NCBI RefSeq assembly: GCF_000224145.3 | Contig: NW_004190420.2 | Span: 582,106-646,105 of the forward strand | From: Ciona intestinalis | Taxonomy: Eukaryota > Chordata > Ascidiacea > Phlebobranchia > Cionidae | Reading direction: 5' to 3' | Length of the DNA: 64,000 nucleotides | Part shown: piece by piece, positions 23,201-36,800 of the stretch | How the letters are laid out: each line of letters starts with the position of its first letter | Position numbering within the stretch: the stretch's first letter is position 1 | Made by a program: the position numbers and the translations under genes | Notes under the pieces: generated by a model | The model's input: the letters and a program-made list of their open reading frames with translations, nothing else | What the model was told of the DNA's origin: nothing | The model's database searches: none

Positions 23201-26129
23201 GCTCCTCCTTCCTCAGCATCCGGCTACAACAGTGGAACAAAATTGTTTTCTACAACAGGTACTGTATGAATGAAACCTTGCAGTATACACACTGCAAAAT
23301 TGTGTTTGAAAAACTTAGGATTACCATTTTCAATATTCTAATTTTTTTTTAAATGCATGTAATTTATTGTTGCAAATATTTGAAAAATAGTTTTTGCCTT
23401 CCAAAGTTTGTTTTCCAATGAAAGTAATTGTGAACAAAATAATAGATTTGTACTGGCAAAGCAGTCATTATGTAGAAAAATCAATGTCCGTGCCCTTTGC
23501 CTATCCGCCAATTCATACACATTAGGAGCTAAACCGTTGGGGAATGAATTGAATGCTTTATAACAGGAAGTGACAGTCAAGGTTAAAGTTTCCCACACAG
23601 AGACACAGAAGCAAAGATCAACCAGGGAGTTCATACTTTAATATAATTTGCATTGATGTAATCTGATCCCGCAACCGCTGGGTCGACATCTTTCAAAACA
23701 ACACGTGTGTGGTCAACTGAAAGGGGAAAAATGTGGTTAAGATGATGGGTTGCTGTGTTAGAAAACCTATATATTTGTATATTACATGGTAGGATGTTTT
23801 TGTAGCGATTTTTTGTCTTGTTTTCAAGTTTCAAGCCTTCTTTCCGACTGAAGAGGTGTTTGCAGCCTTGTTGCTGTAGTGTCTGTATAGTAAAATGATA
23901 TACGGTAACATACGTAATACAAAGTATGTAACAATTGCGGAAAAGTGTGGGAGTAAATGAATTATGAAATCATACTATGACATGTTTATAAATAAATTTA
24001 TAGCAAAAATGTTGGTGCTAGTGTTTTTATTACTGAATTTAAGATCTGCTTAAAATTTGCTTGCAGAACTTTAAAACGTTTAAAAAATGAAAAATCGTGT
24101 AAAAAATGGTGAAAAAACACTTTGAAATAATTAAGGCATGATGACCGACCTCAAATTCTTCCCAAAATCCCGCTTTGCTTGTATCAGACTGGTGGAGCTC
24201 TTTTACCCTCTGGTCTATCATGGCGACATTAATACGTGTTGCATTATACGGCTGCTTGAGGTAAACAACACTTCCCGTTTGCTCCACCATAGCATTGTGT
24301 TTATGATGATCAATTAACTCTGATAATGAATCAAACTTCTGACCACCTCCTATGTCATATTTACCATTGTCCTGTAAGGTTGGCATATTAATATGATTTT
24401 ATATGCTTCACCGTTATTACAGCAATAAATGCCAGCTCATATAATTCTACGTATTACTAATGCTCATAACATATGACATCGTGGTGCTTAAACCCAGATG
24501 ACACATCAAACAATACAAGTCACAAGTGTATATTGAATCAGAGAGAAGGAAAGTAATAATTAACTTACACTGCGGCTGATCATAATGTGTATGATCTTAT
24601 CATCACAACGAACAGATAAAACAAAATCTCCGGGTTTGCTTAAACTCTGACGTACAAGGAAACTTCCATTCTTTCCTTTCTCATTTAGCAATATTTCCGC
24701 TTGTCTGCCTGTGGTGTGGCCATGGAACCATCTGCATATTACAATACTTTGTAATGAATCTATTTAGAATTAATTGTTCACACAATTTCTGTAAGCATAT
24801 GATAAAATTAAAACAAAATATTGGCCTAAGGAGTTCAGAAGCACTAAAGAGGTAGATATTTACTTAAAAAATTATTTACCATTTTTACAAAATCTCTGTC
24901 TGGATTCTGTTGCTATTTGACAGAAAATGTATTTAAAGGAATATGAGTTTGGTATTGCCTATTTTAATTAAATTCTCCTTGCCATTTGTACACATACATT
25001 ATGCATAAGCAATACAAACAATTAAATATGACATGATTAAATTGAACTTTAAAGTATGTGAATGGCACTAAATGCACCATGTAAATATTTAAAGTTGCAA
25101 TATGAAGGTAAAACCACCAGCCACTACCATGTACTGTTTAATTAAATTTACACCATATTGTAAAGCTAAACGGCTTTTATTAATGGGCTGCGCATAACAC
25201 TAACATAGGATAATAGACTTTTTAAAAGTTTTTTTTTTTAAATACATGCCATATTGCAAACACATGGCCACATTGGTAACTACAAGCGGAAAAACTGTAA
25301 AAATTACAACTAACCTCTCAGAGGTAGGGTCTGCACAGTTAAGTGGGTATTTTAATTCAATAATTTCTCCGTTAATTTCCCTCAGTTGGCCGTGCTTTTC
25401 TGTATAAAACTGAACCAGTTCGGCCAAAGTTGCAAACTTTTCCCCTCCATAAAGATCATAAAAATCACCAGTGTTTTGTATTTTTATGTGGGTTACATCA
25501 TCCCCTCGTCTGTGATAGAAGTTTTGCTCAAATCTTTACCATTAAAACACTACTAAAATATATAACATGCAATAAAGTTGCTACAAAACAAAAGTTGTAT
25601 ATGTTTTTGTACAATGTAGATAAGACTAGGACAAACTTTGTTTTTCTGCAGTTTATCAAAGTTTTATGAGCAAAACAAAAAAAGACATGAAACTATGCAC
25701 ACATATATATAGGATATATATAATATATACAATAGGCTATACATTTACATATTTAATGTATATTAAATATATATTCACCTAACTGACAGCGTGAAGTCAC
25801 CAGGATTACTTTTACTTGGTCGAGCAAGAAAACTCCCAGATATTCCTCTTTCAAGAAGCAACGTTTCTGCATCTCCACCATTAATATTCGGGTGAAACCA
25901 CCTAGATATTGAACATATGTTGTTAACATAAAATACATGGGTAGTGAAGTTAAGTTTTTTTAAAGAGGGTATTTTCCATAATACTTGTTTAGGGATGTAT
26001 ATCTTATAAATATATATACATATATATATACTTGTTTTCCATGACCAACATTTTTTAATTCCTAAAATTTGCATATTTCATACTGTATATTCAATTCGAC
26101 AAAACCCACCTTCGAGATATTGATCCCAT
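20282..26129 (-). CDS. PTPN11: SH2-domain protein tyrosine phosphatase SHP2 (PTPN11)
   Basis: Fourteen exons: 26129-26110, 25901-25779, 25509-25315, 24731-24569, 24371-24150, 23882-23786, 23716-23637, 23223-23068, 22484-22353, 21998-21885, 21520-21415, 21180-21029, 20798-20721 and 20410-20282. They give 588 residues (human SHP2 is 593). N-SH2 begins [20 protein letters not shown] and C-SH2 begins [16 protein letters not shown]; both keep FLxR. The PTP domain has [15 protein letters not shown] (Asp 413) and [11 protein letters not shown] (Cys 446), then [10 protein letters not shown]. The N-SH2 face that blocks the active site ([17 protein letters not shown]) is nearly identical to human, so the autoinhibited switch is probably kept. 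The tail keeps KGREYINT, equivalent to human Tyr542, and then diverges to a Pro/Ser stretch ending in [10 protein letters not shown]. Known role: signalling downstream of receptor tyrosine kinases, toward Ras/ERK. Confidence 0.97.
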
Positions 26130-27646
26130 GATTTAGAAAGTATATGGTATACTGTAAATGTAGGTTCATATACTTTTAAAAATACAATTGATTTCCCAGC
26201 GAAATACTGATCCGAGTTTTGACGTAAATGTCGTGATATCTGTAACAATACAAACAATATTTATTTAACAGCACAGTGTTTTTTTTAGTTTAACAACTTT
26301 AGAGTCAACCGTATGCAGCTCGAAATGACAATAACTGAAATGTGGACATTAAACTTGACCGAGCGGCATGCTAGATGCTAATAGATCGGCTATTGCGATA
26401 CTGGAAAACCGACTGAAATGTTCTTGTGCAACAACTATTACATTTTGTCTATAAACTGAACGAAAACATAGCAGTCCTACTACATACACAGTTAGGTAGA
26501 AATAAGTTTTTACGGCTCCTAAAACGAACAAAAACAAAACAAAACCTTCCACACAAATGCAAAATGAATAAATATTTCTCTACCGCCACCTAGTAACATC
26601 CAAAATCCTCAAAATTCCATAGGCCCAAAACTGGGGAGAACCGTTATTTTTTACTTCTTTTTAATCAATTTGACACTGTAAAAAACACATGCTTACGAAT
26701 ACTTTGCTGCCTTTATAAATGTGGGTTTGGGTTCATAGCAATGTTAATTTATAAAGATTGGTTTATAGGAAACATAAACCTGCTACCAGCGAAATTTCTT
26801 AATTTTTGTTTATTAAAAATAAAACAAACCCATGCGTACAATACGCAGACGAAGTAAAAAGGTAAGAAAAAGAGCAATAATTGTTAACAAACAGTTAGCA
26901 AATCTATACATTGTTAAAATTTTGATACATGTGTAAGCTAAAACTTCCTTTATTTTAAAACATTTCAAAAACACACTTAGTATAAATAGAAAGATTTAAC
27001 GGTGCAGGGTATTAAAAGTACAATTAGTTCATTACACACAATCAAAAAGTCGCACCTAGAAAAATCACGTGTAGCCTATTATATTTAATATTGCTTCACA
27101 ATTTGAATATAGCTATTAAGTTTTTAAAACATTTGATAATACATATGTAATGTAATTTAAGAGGAAACATAGAGGAGGAACCTGCACCAGCACTGCCAGT
27201 AATATTTTACGAAAAAGATAAAAAGCACATCACCATATTTCCTTAAAAGAAATACACGATTATTTCAGAAGTTAAATAGAAAGGCCATTTCAATTTCATT
27301 GCTAGCTTTAAAGATTGTCACCTAGCTTTTATATGAATAAAAAGTATTAAACAAGAAAATAGAACAGATTTTGTCACTAAAAAGCATAAGTGACCACTAT
27401 AAAAATTACAGAAGGGGGCATAAAGTAGATGCTTCATAGTTCGTACACACTCATGAACACACAGGAAATTGGCAGTTTACAAATATGTAATTACTACAGT
27501 ACTAGGTAGTTTAAACGTACCATTCAGAAAGTGAGAAAATTCAGACCTGATAATTTAAACAGGTATTATGTATGAGAAACACTTATCAACTCTGATGTAA
27601 AATATTGCAAACCAATGTGACTTGTACCATGCACTATCTAAATAAT
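26130..27646. other. Spacer between PTPN11 start and SCHIP1-like stop
   Basis: This should contain the PTPN11 promoter and the 3' UTR of the SCHIP1-like gene. It is strongly AT-rich. A possible splice acceptor (TTTACAG) lies at about 26152-26158 on the - strand, 22 bases before the PTPN11 ATG. No exon is supported. Confidence 0.5.
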
Positions 27647-30600
27647 TTAAACTGTTGTTTCAGGACCAAGAGTGGACATCATGCATTTAATATCTTCAAT
27701 ATCAGTTAGCTTTGCATCTTGTGCTGTTTGCAGAGTGTCCCTTTCAAGTAATAGAGAAACCAGGGATTCACTTAATACTGAAATACAGGAGAAAATTGTT
27801 AAAGCAGGATGTACATGTTTAGCACAGGATGGCGAGACATAATACAAGAGATCCAGCTGAGTGACATTTAGCAGACTGGTGTAAATCAATAACGTCGAGA
27901 CTGGTCCAACAGCTCAATAGCTTTTGTTCATTGATTTAACAAGACAAAGTTACATGCTTTCAATATAGGAACAAAACATGTATTTTTTTATTAAAAATCT
28001 TACATAAGCAAAAGTCCCCCATTTTTTGTATTTATTTGTTTTAGTATCATTTATGTAGGTTTGCTAACTTTTGGATTTATGTTTTCTTAGACGTGATTAC
28101 TTAATATACATAAACGATTACAAATAATGGTACAAGCACTTTGTAAAATTTAGGTAGTGGATGGCACTTAATTATGTTTGTATTGGCATGTAATGCAAAA
28201 GAAATCTCAACAAAAACATAGACTGATTAAAATTTAATGTACCGAGAAGACTATAAAACAAATTTTACCTTGTTGTTTCATGTGAAGCTCTTTGAGCATT
28301 TGACGTAATTGCTTGAGTTTAATTAACTGACAGTCTTTTGCATTCAAACCGAAATTGTTCATTTTCCTTTGTAACTCATCACTGAGTGTAGTTAGCAACT
28401 GTAACAAAACAATTTTAATCAGATAAGCAGTTTTAATTAGATAACCTAAACTTTTAAATATGATAAGTACAGTTAGAATTATATGTTAAATTTATGGTAA
28501 TAATAGTTAGCTACTCAGGATTATATTACATTACAGCAACATTATTTCAATAATACAAAACACGTCCCAGACTATAGATTTAGAATTTTACAGTTTAAAG
28601 TTATGGGCTATGCTTGTTTTATGGCTGAACCAATATTTTATTGCCAAAACCATTATTAAGTGAAACATTACAATTTACTTACTGAAGCATCTTTAGTTTT
28701 GGATTGTTTTCGAAATTCTTCAGCTTCAAGTTTGGCTTTCTGCTGAGCCTCAGCGAGTTGAAATCGAGCTTCAATTTCTAAATCTTCTTGCCTGGTTCGG
28801 CCGCTGCGTAAATCTAAATATGAAAAGTTTATGTTACAGAAATTTGTTTTTCTATATCATATCATTAAATCTGTGGTTGAAGAGAAAAGTATTAAACAAC
28901 ATGGTCTATAAAATAATAAATAATCATTTATTGTTTTTAGCATTTCCAAAAATTTTACACAAAAACACCCATGGGCCACCTATATATTATATATACAATA
29001 AAAAAACACATTTTTTAAATCATACAATCTTACATTCACAAAGAGTTACATTCAAACCAATGGCAATCAAATGCACAGAAATAATTGTATTCAAAAATGT
29101 TTAAACCAAAGTGGAAGCCAGACAACTAAAAACCAAAAGTGGAACCGACAAATTAGGAGCACATAAAATAGAAAATGAGAGTAAACTACCATTGTGATGA
29201 TGGATGATGGTGTTTTCGCATGTGTTGTGTGAGAAGCTTAAGGAGGAAGAGGAGGAGTGGGAGGAGTGAGAGGAGGCATTCGAGAGACGATTTCGACGTA
29301 AATAACGTTTCCCATATCCTTTCGAGGATGTAAAGCCAGGGGATAAGGTGGGTGAGGAGGGGCTTTTCTGTGGGGTTTCATTGTGGTTTGCCTTGTCTGA
29401 CGATTGTTGTGTGCTATCGCTTTCATCAGATGAACATGGTTCATTGATATAACAAATCTGAAGGCTCTGGTTTTGTGTAGAGTAAGACCTGAGTAATGTA
29501 ATAATTGAACAAGTCATTAGGGGAATTAGAAAAGTAATTCTAAAGCTACTATAACAAAAGTTAATAAAGTCTAATTACCTTAAATACTAATAAAAGTCAA
29601 CGCAGAGTTGTAAGACATTTTAAATCTAGAGGTGCTTGAAATTTGCTTATTGTTAGATAAAGTTAAAATTAAAAATAGTATAAATATTTATACTTATTTT
29701 GACAATATACTAATACTATACCACATCACGAACAGGGTATATTATATTTTGTAACATTAGTGTTTACAGTGCATTCAACACTTGTTTGTTACTTACTTTT
29801 TATTTAACCATGATTTATGTGAGCTTTGCATTCCATCATCTTCATCCATTTCATCCAAGGATATTTTACGCTGAAGACCATCTTTATCTTTCAATGACTA
29901 AAAAGTATAATAAGTTAAACCTTTAATATATATATACACTTTTTCAGCTGCTACTTAATTGTATAAGCTACTTATTCCCAATTTTAATAAATATAGGATG
30001 TATTATTTGTAACAAATAGAGTGAATAGGACCATTTAAAATTGTTTAACTTTTTAGCTTCAGGACAGTAATCAAACAATATTTCCTACTGATAACTTTCA
30101 AACAATATTGGTTAATACAGGTTAAGATATAACTTACCGATCTTTTAAATGAATTTTTTGACGTTCTTCTGCGTTGTGGTGGCAAAACAGGTGAAAGTGT
30201 TTTGGGAAGAGTACCAGTTTTCAATTGTTCATTAGAAGCAGCTTTGGTTGCTTTTTGTATTTGAGCATCAAACATAGTCCAATCATTTAAGTTATACCCC
30301 ACACTGTTATCGGTGGATTCTTGAAAATTATCCGTACTGATTAAGTCTGAAAAATCTTCCTGTTTCTGCCACAAGCCGTTTGTTACATCTTGGTGTGGGG
30401 AAGAAATGTAAGCGTGACTTTTTAAATCAGAATCATCCCACGCTGGTTGTAGATCAGGAGAAAGTTTCAATAAATCTTCATTTTCATCAGTTTGATCATC
30501 TTCGCAAGAAGAATGTAAAACATCATTCGACTGGTTGTTTGTTTGGTTGAATGGTTGGTCATTGTGGATTTCAACTTCTTGTTTCTGCTGTTTTTCTCGC

Positions 30601-31966
30601 TCATATTCCTCAGCAAGCTGTTCAAAAACCCTCCTGCAAATTAATTTATTTTAGATTTTTGTTAGGACAATATAACATATAACACTAACACTGTGTAGTT
30701 AAATATTTAAAATTACGTATATATATTATAGTCAACATTTTAGTCAGCTTTTATTGTTAAAAACAGAAGTAATATATATATATATATATGTTATATTGTC
30801 CTAATATATATATATATGTATTTAATGTTTTGATTACACAAATATAATATAACTTCATATAAACATTTTACATTTGAATTACCTTCTGTACTCCAGATAA
30901 GCTTCCGAGTGAAACTCCGACGTACCGAGTGGTTTAACGCTGTCCATTATATTCGAGTTTATCTCAACACCCTGCTGCTTACCACCGCAACCTACATTCG
31001 GAATCTCAAGGTTGTGCAAGTCCTGAAATTTTAAATAAATCGAAATAAAAAACTATGCCGTGTTGCAAAAACGAAAAATGAAAACAAAACAGTCTCTGTC
31101 GACCCTGAACTTGAAATACGTCATTCAGGAAATCAACAGTCAGCTGGTTGTACCACGGAATTACTCGAGTCACAGTTAGGACGAAAACTTATTAGAGCGG
31201 AAAATCGTTAAAATGTTGACGCCTTCGAATTCGGCTATCGCCTCATAAAAATTATTCCCGAAATAACAAATAAAAAACTAACCGCTTTTGTGATTTATTT
31301 AAGAAAAATAACTCGTGCGTAAATTTTCTTTTAGCCAAACCTCATTTATATAATTTTTACAAAGCTTGTTATGTCTGTCAAGCACGTTTGAAAATATAAA
31401 AATATCTAAAAATACAACTATAGACTATTACATACTATCTCTTGATAGCCTGTTCCTAACTGTTCACACAAAAAAGCGGTAAAGCCGTTAAATAGGTCGC
31501 TGAACAGTTGATTGTTCTTCACAGTACCATCATAGACACTCCGCAAAAGTGTGTCAACACTTTGATCTGGTAAATTTTGCTACATACGCAAAACAAATAA
31601 AAATACCCAATGTTTTCCAGGGGATTCCAAACGAAATTATCGACTAAATAAAAGAGACTATTTAGGCTATAGTTCTCCATCTGACAAAACAACGAAAATA
31701 AACATTAAACATAATTCGGGCTTATACGGGCCAATTTTATCGCTGCGTAATCCCACGAATAATTATCGGGTAATTAAAGAACGAGCTCTTTATCATGAGC
31801 GTATGCACTTACATATGCGAGAAAAAAGTGCATACATGCAAATCGTTATACGCGACATATGGTCGATGAATTTAGAAAGGATTCTTACCTCAAGCGGAAT
31901 GTCTTCATCTACAATCAGTTTTGTCAAGTAAGAAAATCTTCTTTTTTGTAGTTTCTCCGTCATCAT
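27647..31966 (-). CDS. SCHIP1: SCHIP1-like (schwannomin-interacting) coiled-coil protein
   Basis: Nine exons: 31966-31889 (ATG), 31579-31436, 31022-30883, 30633-30138, 29897-29797, 29488-29190, 28813-28683, 28398-28269 and 27777-27647. They give 549 residues with every phase consistent. The C-terminal half matches the SCHIP1 signature: SLQICYINEPCSSDESDS at about 328 (human LQICFVNDSGSDKDSD), a charged helix EDLEIEARFQLAEAQQKAK, and a final coiled coil LVSLLLERDTLQTAQDAKL followed by DIEDI (human LVQLLLIRDELHTEQDAML, DIEDL). SCHIP1 binds merlin/NF2 and ankyrin in vertebrates. The middle is acidic and Gln/Asn-rich. Residues 1-74 (exons 1 and 2) form a globular-looking stretch, including LLRSVYDGTVKNNQLFSDLF, that I cannot match to vertebrate SCHIP1. 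Exon phases support one gene, but an upstream fusion remains possible. Confidence 0.85.
30662..30804. repeat. Perfect 19-bp inverted repeat next to a TA run, in a SCHIP1-like intron
   Basis: TTAGGACAATATAACATAT at 30662-30680 is exactly reverse-complemented at 30786-30804, with 105 bp between. The right arm is embedded in two (TA)n runs (about 30771-30789 and 30803-30817). Both arms sit in the intron 30634-30882. Confidence 0.75.
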
Positions 31967-33828
31967 TTTATAATAGGCTCATATTATTAAACACAAAACA
32001 AAGAGAAAAGCTGGAAATAGTTAAATATTATACATTATTTAAAAATTCGAGCCTTTTGGCCTGATGCAAACTTATTCCATGGTGTAGGCTATAACTGCAT
32101 TTGTAAAACGTACTTTCCGAATTTAGAATAGTTTCCGCTGCCTGTCAAAACTGCCACGCATTCCCTTTCTGGCGAACATGATACGTCCTGTATGGAACTA
32201 AGCGCAGAAGTTTGAATCACTATCGTAATTCAACTGCTGGTTAGCCATTTGTGCATTTATTCTGTATCCAGGTCAAATTAAATCTCAGTGTAGTATGGTG
32301 AAAGCCGATGGGCTCAAAGTTCGATGTTATAATGTTTACAGCGCATACTTTGTTGACTCGTGGAAACACCAGAACGGTGTGGTTCCCGTCCAATTACTCG
32401 ATACACAACTAATTCATTGCCATCGTAAGCGCATAAACAACTCATGCCGCTGTTACATGTATTTGATAAACCGGACATCTTCTACAAGCTGATTTACCAT
32501 GTTAACAACTAATATTTATCGCGTGTTTGTATTCAATGCAGCGCAAGGCACTAACGGAAATGTGCATCGTATTGAACTCACCTGCTTAACCAGCACACAC
32601 ACACACGTTTCCCTCTATTAGAAGTTAGACTGCCAACCGCAGCAAAAGACTACAAGAATAGTCTATAACCGTTTCATATAGAATACAAATTTTATTTATA
32701 TATGAAATATCTTTGAATAAATTTTATTACGACACTAAATAATAGTCTCGCTTACGCGTAGCCACAAATCTGCTTTCCATCTTTCGGCGTTAGACCACAA
32801 AAATGCCTGATGCACAAATGCTGTAAGTGACATAATCAAAAATCATTTATTGATCAGTGTTCCTTCAACCACAGCGGAGACGTTTAAACGTGCTGATAAG
32901 GCAGTGTACAATAGAGAAACTTAATCGAAACTGCTGACCGTTTCTACGTTACGAAACTTGCCGCTTCGGCAGTTTATTTATCATATATCCGTTGCTAGTT
33001 ATTATAGAAACTAAAAGGCGAAGTAGGCTCTCTATCTTGGCGAAGGTTTATTAGGCTATTGGTGTTCACCATGTACGACATCTTGAACCTTAGTAGCTTT
33101 TCAACGCGGCAATACAAAAGAGGAAATTAAAAAAAGCAAAAGCGCACAATATTAGAAACTGTGACATTATGTACAAAAAGACTACGTTTAAATACTCAAA
33201 ATATACTTTGACGCAATGGTAGGGGTGCATGAAACTTTGTAAAATCCATGCAAAGTTATTCTTTTGCTAAAAATCTTCAAGTTTCTACGCTAGTACAAAC
33301 TATTGAAGTAAGGAAAAAATACTTACTAACAATAGGAGTGAAAAGTGAAAGTCATCGAAAACGTTATACGAGATATTTTGTTTGGTGCTGTTATAAATGA
33401 AGGCCTGGAAGTAGCAGCATGTATTTATAAGGACGTAGTCTGTGGTCGACGAGCGACAAGGTAACGGTTCGTGCAGGGTCGGAAAAACCAAGTTTCAGGT
33501 GTGGTATCTCACTGGTAGATTGCACTTGGCCGTCGTGTTCGTTGTGAGATGCTGAGATAGGTTTAGGAGTCTAGTGCAATTTCGTGAAGGGATTTTCTCG
33601 TTAAGAGCAAGGCGTCCGGTTTCAAACGAGGGACGCGCGACCCCCGAAAGTCGCATGGCAAACCGAAGGTAATACTGCTGCGTCTCGCAGAGTGTCGTTA
33701 AAAGCAGTAGAAGTTGGTTAGAAAGCGCTTCCACGGAACAGGGGGCTCGCCTAGCCTCGGTATGAGACCGTTTCCGTAACTCGCGCGGCGCATGACACTT
33801 CGGAGTTGATCCGAACCTTTTAAGTCAG
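31967..33828. other. Spacer upstream of SCHIP1-like and downstream of SAP130
   Basis: Contains the presumed SCHIP1-like promoter and the SAP130 3' UTR. A short AC run (ACACACACACACAC) is at 32595. An open frame of about 65 codons at 32295-32492 has no family resemblance and no splice support. I see no gene here. Confidence 0.5.
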
Positions 33829-36800
33829 CTAGCTCTTTTTCTTCTTCGCAGACCGCGACGAAGACGACGAGGATGGTGTTTTGGGCCTCTGCACTTGCCT
33901 TCCCATCTCGACCACTTTACTCACTAGCGTGTGATGGTCGAGCGCTTTCATCACAGCAGTCTTGGCTTCGCTCAGTTGCTCTTGCATCACGTTACTGCGC
34001 TGTATGTTCGCCTGCATAAAAAGGAATATAAATTTAGTGGCAATAAATAATCGTTACGTACACACACATGTACACATAGTCAGTGTAAGCAATAAAAGCA
34101 GCGTAAGCATTTGGCGACGATTGCAACACACAGCATCATCGTCAGCTGACGTAGGGAGAAAGGCATGACAGAGTGACGTAACCACTCTGAAATGTAGACC
34201 GACTCAAGAGAAAAAAATGTCAAAAATTTACTACAATACTACATTGTGTTCGTACATGGACGTTACGCAAACATGCTACACAGCATTTTTCATAAAAAAA
34301 TCGTTTAACTAGAAAGTATATATAAACTTACCTGAGCCATTTCTTCAATTTTAAAGATGTCCTCCCGAATTCTGTTGGCTTTCCGCTCAACAGGTGTAAT
34401 GGTGGGCGTGGTGGGACCAGAAGCACCTTCACTGTTATTGCTTAGTGTTTTGCCGAAGTTGGTCGGGGTGTAAGTTAGATTGTTTGTGTTGACAGAAGGC
34501 GTTATAGGGCAAGCGAGGCAACTGCCTTGACCAGTATGCGCTGGAGAAAGACAACCGGTCTCAGCCGCCTTAATCCCGTTCCCGGCAGGATGAACTGCAT
34601 GCTGAAGAAGGCCGTCTTTGATCGTCGAAATACGGCGTAGGATGTCAACATCTAGTAGCGCCTGCAACCAGGAAATTTCATTATAAACGGCAAAAATAGT
34701 AATTATTACGCCTGCAACCGAGAAAATTGAAGAATATAGTAGTGTGGAGAAAGATAGGACACTTTTTGGTTCTATTATTCCGTGCCATTTGGTAGTAAAC
34801 AAAGAACATCAATGAAATATAAAACCGTAAGCCCACGGCTCCCATAGACCGTTGTTAATTGTTAACACGATCAGGATATTGGATTATTATGTGTTAAAGG
34901 TGTCTTGCGACTTACCAGTTCGTCCAATTGAAGAGCCAACTGCGCTATTTTCCAGCCTTTCAGTCGCTTCACGTTGAAGCATGGATTGTGTAAAGAAGTT
35001 TTGGTTTCTGTAAAAATAGGTAATGATACATTATCACTCTCCCGAAAAAAAAAAAAATTAAATATTAAATAACTACACAAACGAAACGTTATAAAAAGGT
35101 TGCGGGAATAATAAGGTTTGAAAATCTTTCCTACCTTTTACTTTGACATCACTATAATGGGTGAAATGATTATTCACTGGCTTCGTTCGGTGGCCGTTTA
35201 GTAAAGATATGGGCGGCCTCTTACGCACTTGGATGTACCTATGAATAAAATGATTAAATACTGAAAATTTTTATTTGTTGCTCGTGATTTTGTCACTGAA
35301 CGCACCTTATGCCTTCTGCATCTGTGTATTCTTGTTTGGGTTTAATTTTTTCCTCTTCCACCTTTTTTATTGCTTCTTGCTTATCGAAGTAAAACAATCG
35401 GTTCTTTGCTTTGTTTGAACCTGTGAATTGGACTTGGGTTTATTTCATCAATAAAACATGCTGATACAAAATCAGCCTGACCAAGTATAATACAATTTTA
35501 CGCTAAAAAACACAGCTTTGAAAGTCAAAAATAGGAGGTTTATGATATAGATTTTTGAGCCTACAGCAATGCACAATCTTTAAAACAGACCAGACATTTA
35601 GCAAAAGGTACGCCAACGACTGGAAATAGGCTTGTGGCGATAACTGTATTTAAAAGTATCTGCACAGCTGTGTAAGATGTTTTGAAACTAGGCGAAATGA
35701 ATACACAAGTTAAATTGTTTACCTTCAAGTTTGATTGCGGCATTGGCTTCATTGTTCATCATTGAGATGAGAGGTTGCTCATCCTCAAACTCATCTGCAT
35801 CATCTGTTGACATCTCATCATCCACCACTTGCTCGGTGTCCGGAAGTTCTATTTTAAAAAAAATGATAATAACATACAGAAGATCTGATTAAAAAAAATT
35901 TGAAATTAATGACATGTTAGGAGATCCCTTTTTAATAGTCAAGCAAAAAAATTATTTATTGCCTTATTATTTATTTTTGTTAGAAGCATACCAAATTTAG
36001 TTTTTACACAACAGTGAGAATTCTATATAACAGTAAAAGTTTTAGTCACACAGTTGAAACAGCTTCGGTTTACAAGATATTCCTAAAAACAATAACTTTG
36101 TTGTAAAAATTCTCACCTTTTGCCACAATGTGAGTTTGCTTCCGTGGTTTCTTCCTTGGTGACAAACCAACTGAAGGATCAGGATCAGCCAGTGATGCGG
36201 GGATAGAAGGATGCATGATCTGCTTCCCTGGATCCCTGCTCTTATCCATAGGAAACGCAGAGATCTTATCATAATCTCGTTTTACTCCGGTTACAGTGGG
36301 ATTCGGCTCTGGTTTAATGTTCCTAAGAGTCCGGAGAACAGGCTCTGTCTGCCTGTGTGTTCCCATCGGATGAGGGAAGGCACTTCGATTGGTGGCTTGC
36401 TGTTGATGAACTGTTGGATAGTTGGAAGTGGAGGCAACTGTATAAACTGCAGCAACATCCTGGAACACTTGGACTCTCGACTCCTCCTGTAACTTAGAAG
36501 GTTGCTCCTTCTTCACAACTGAATGGAAGTGGGAATGCAGCAAGTGGTTTGGCACTGGAAGAACATAAGCATTGGTTGGTAATACAATAACTTCTTTAAA
36601 TGCAAAATAATCAATTCAGTATCGCCAATTTAAAACAAGAATTATATCGCTTGTAAGTGGAATGGTTTAAATATTTTTTTAAATATCACCAAAAAAACAA
36701 CCAATAAATTCAAAGTGAAAGTTACCTGTACCAGAGTGAGGAAAATTGACTTCATTTTTGATCTTTATTTCACCTATAGTTTGTTGCGTGTGGCGACCGA

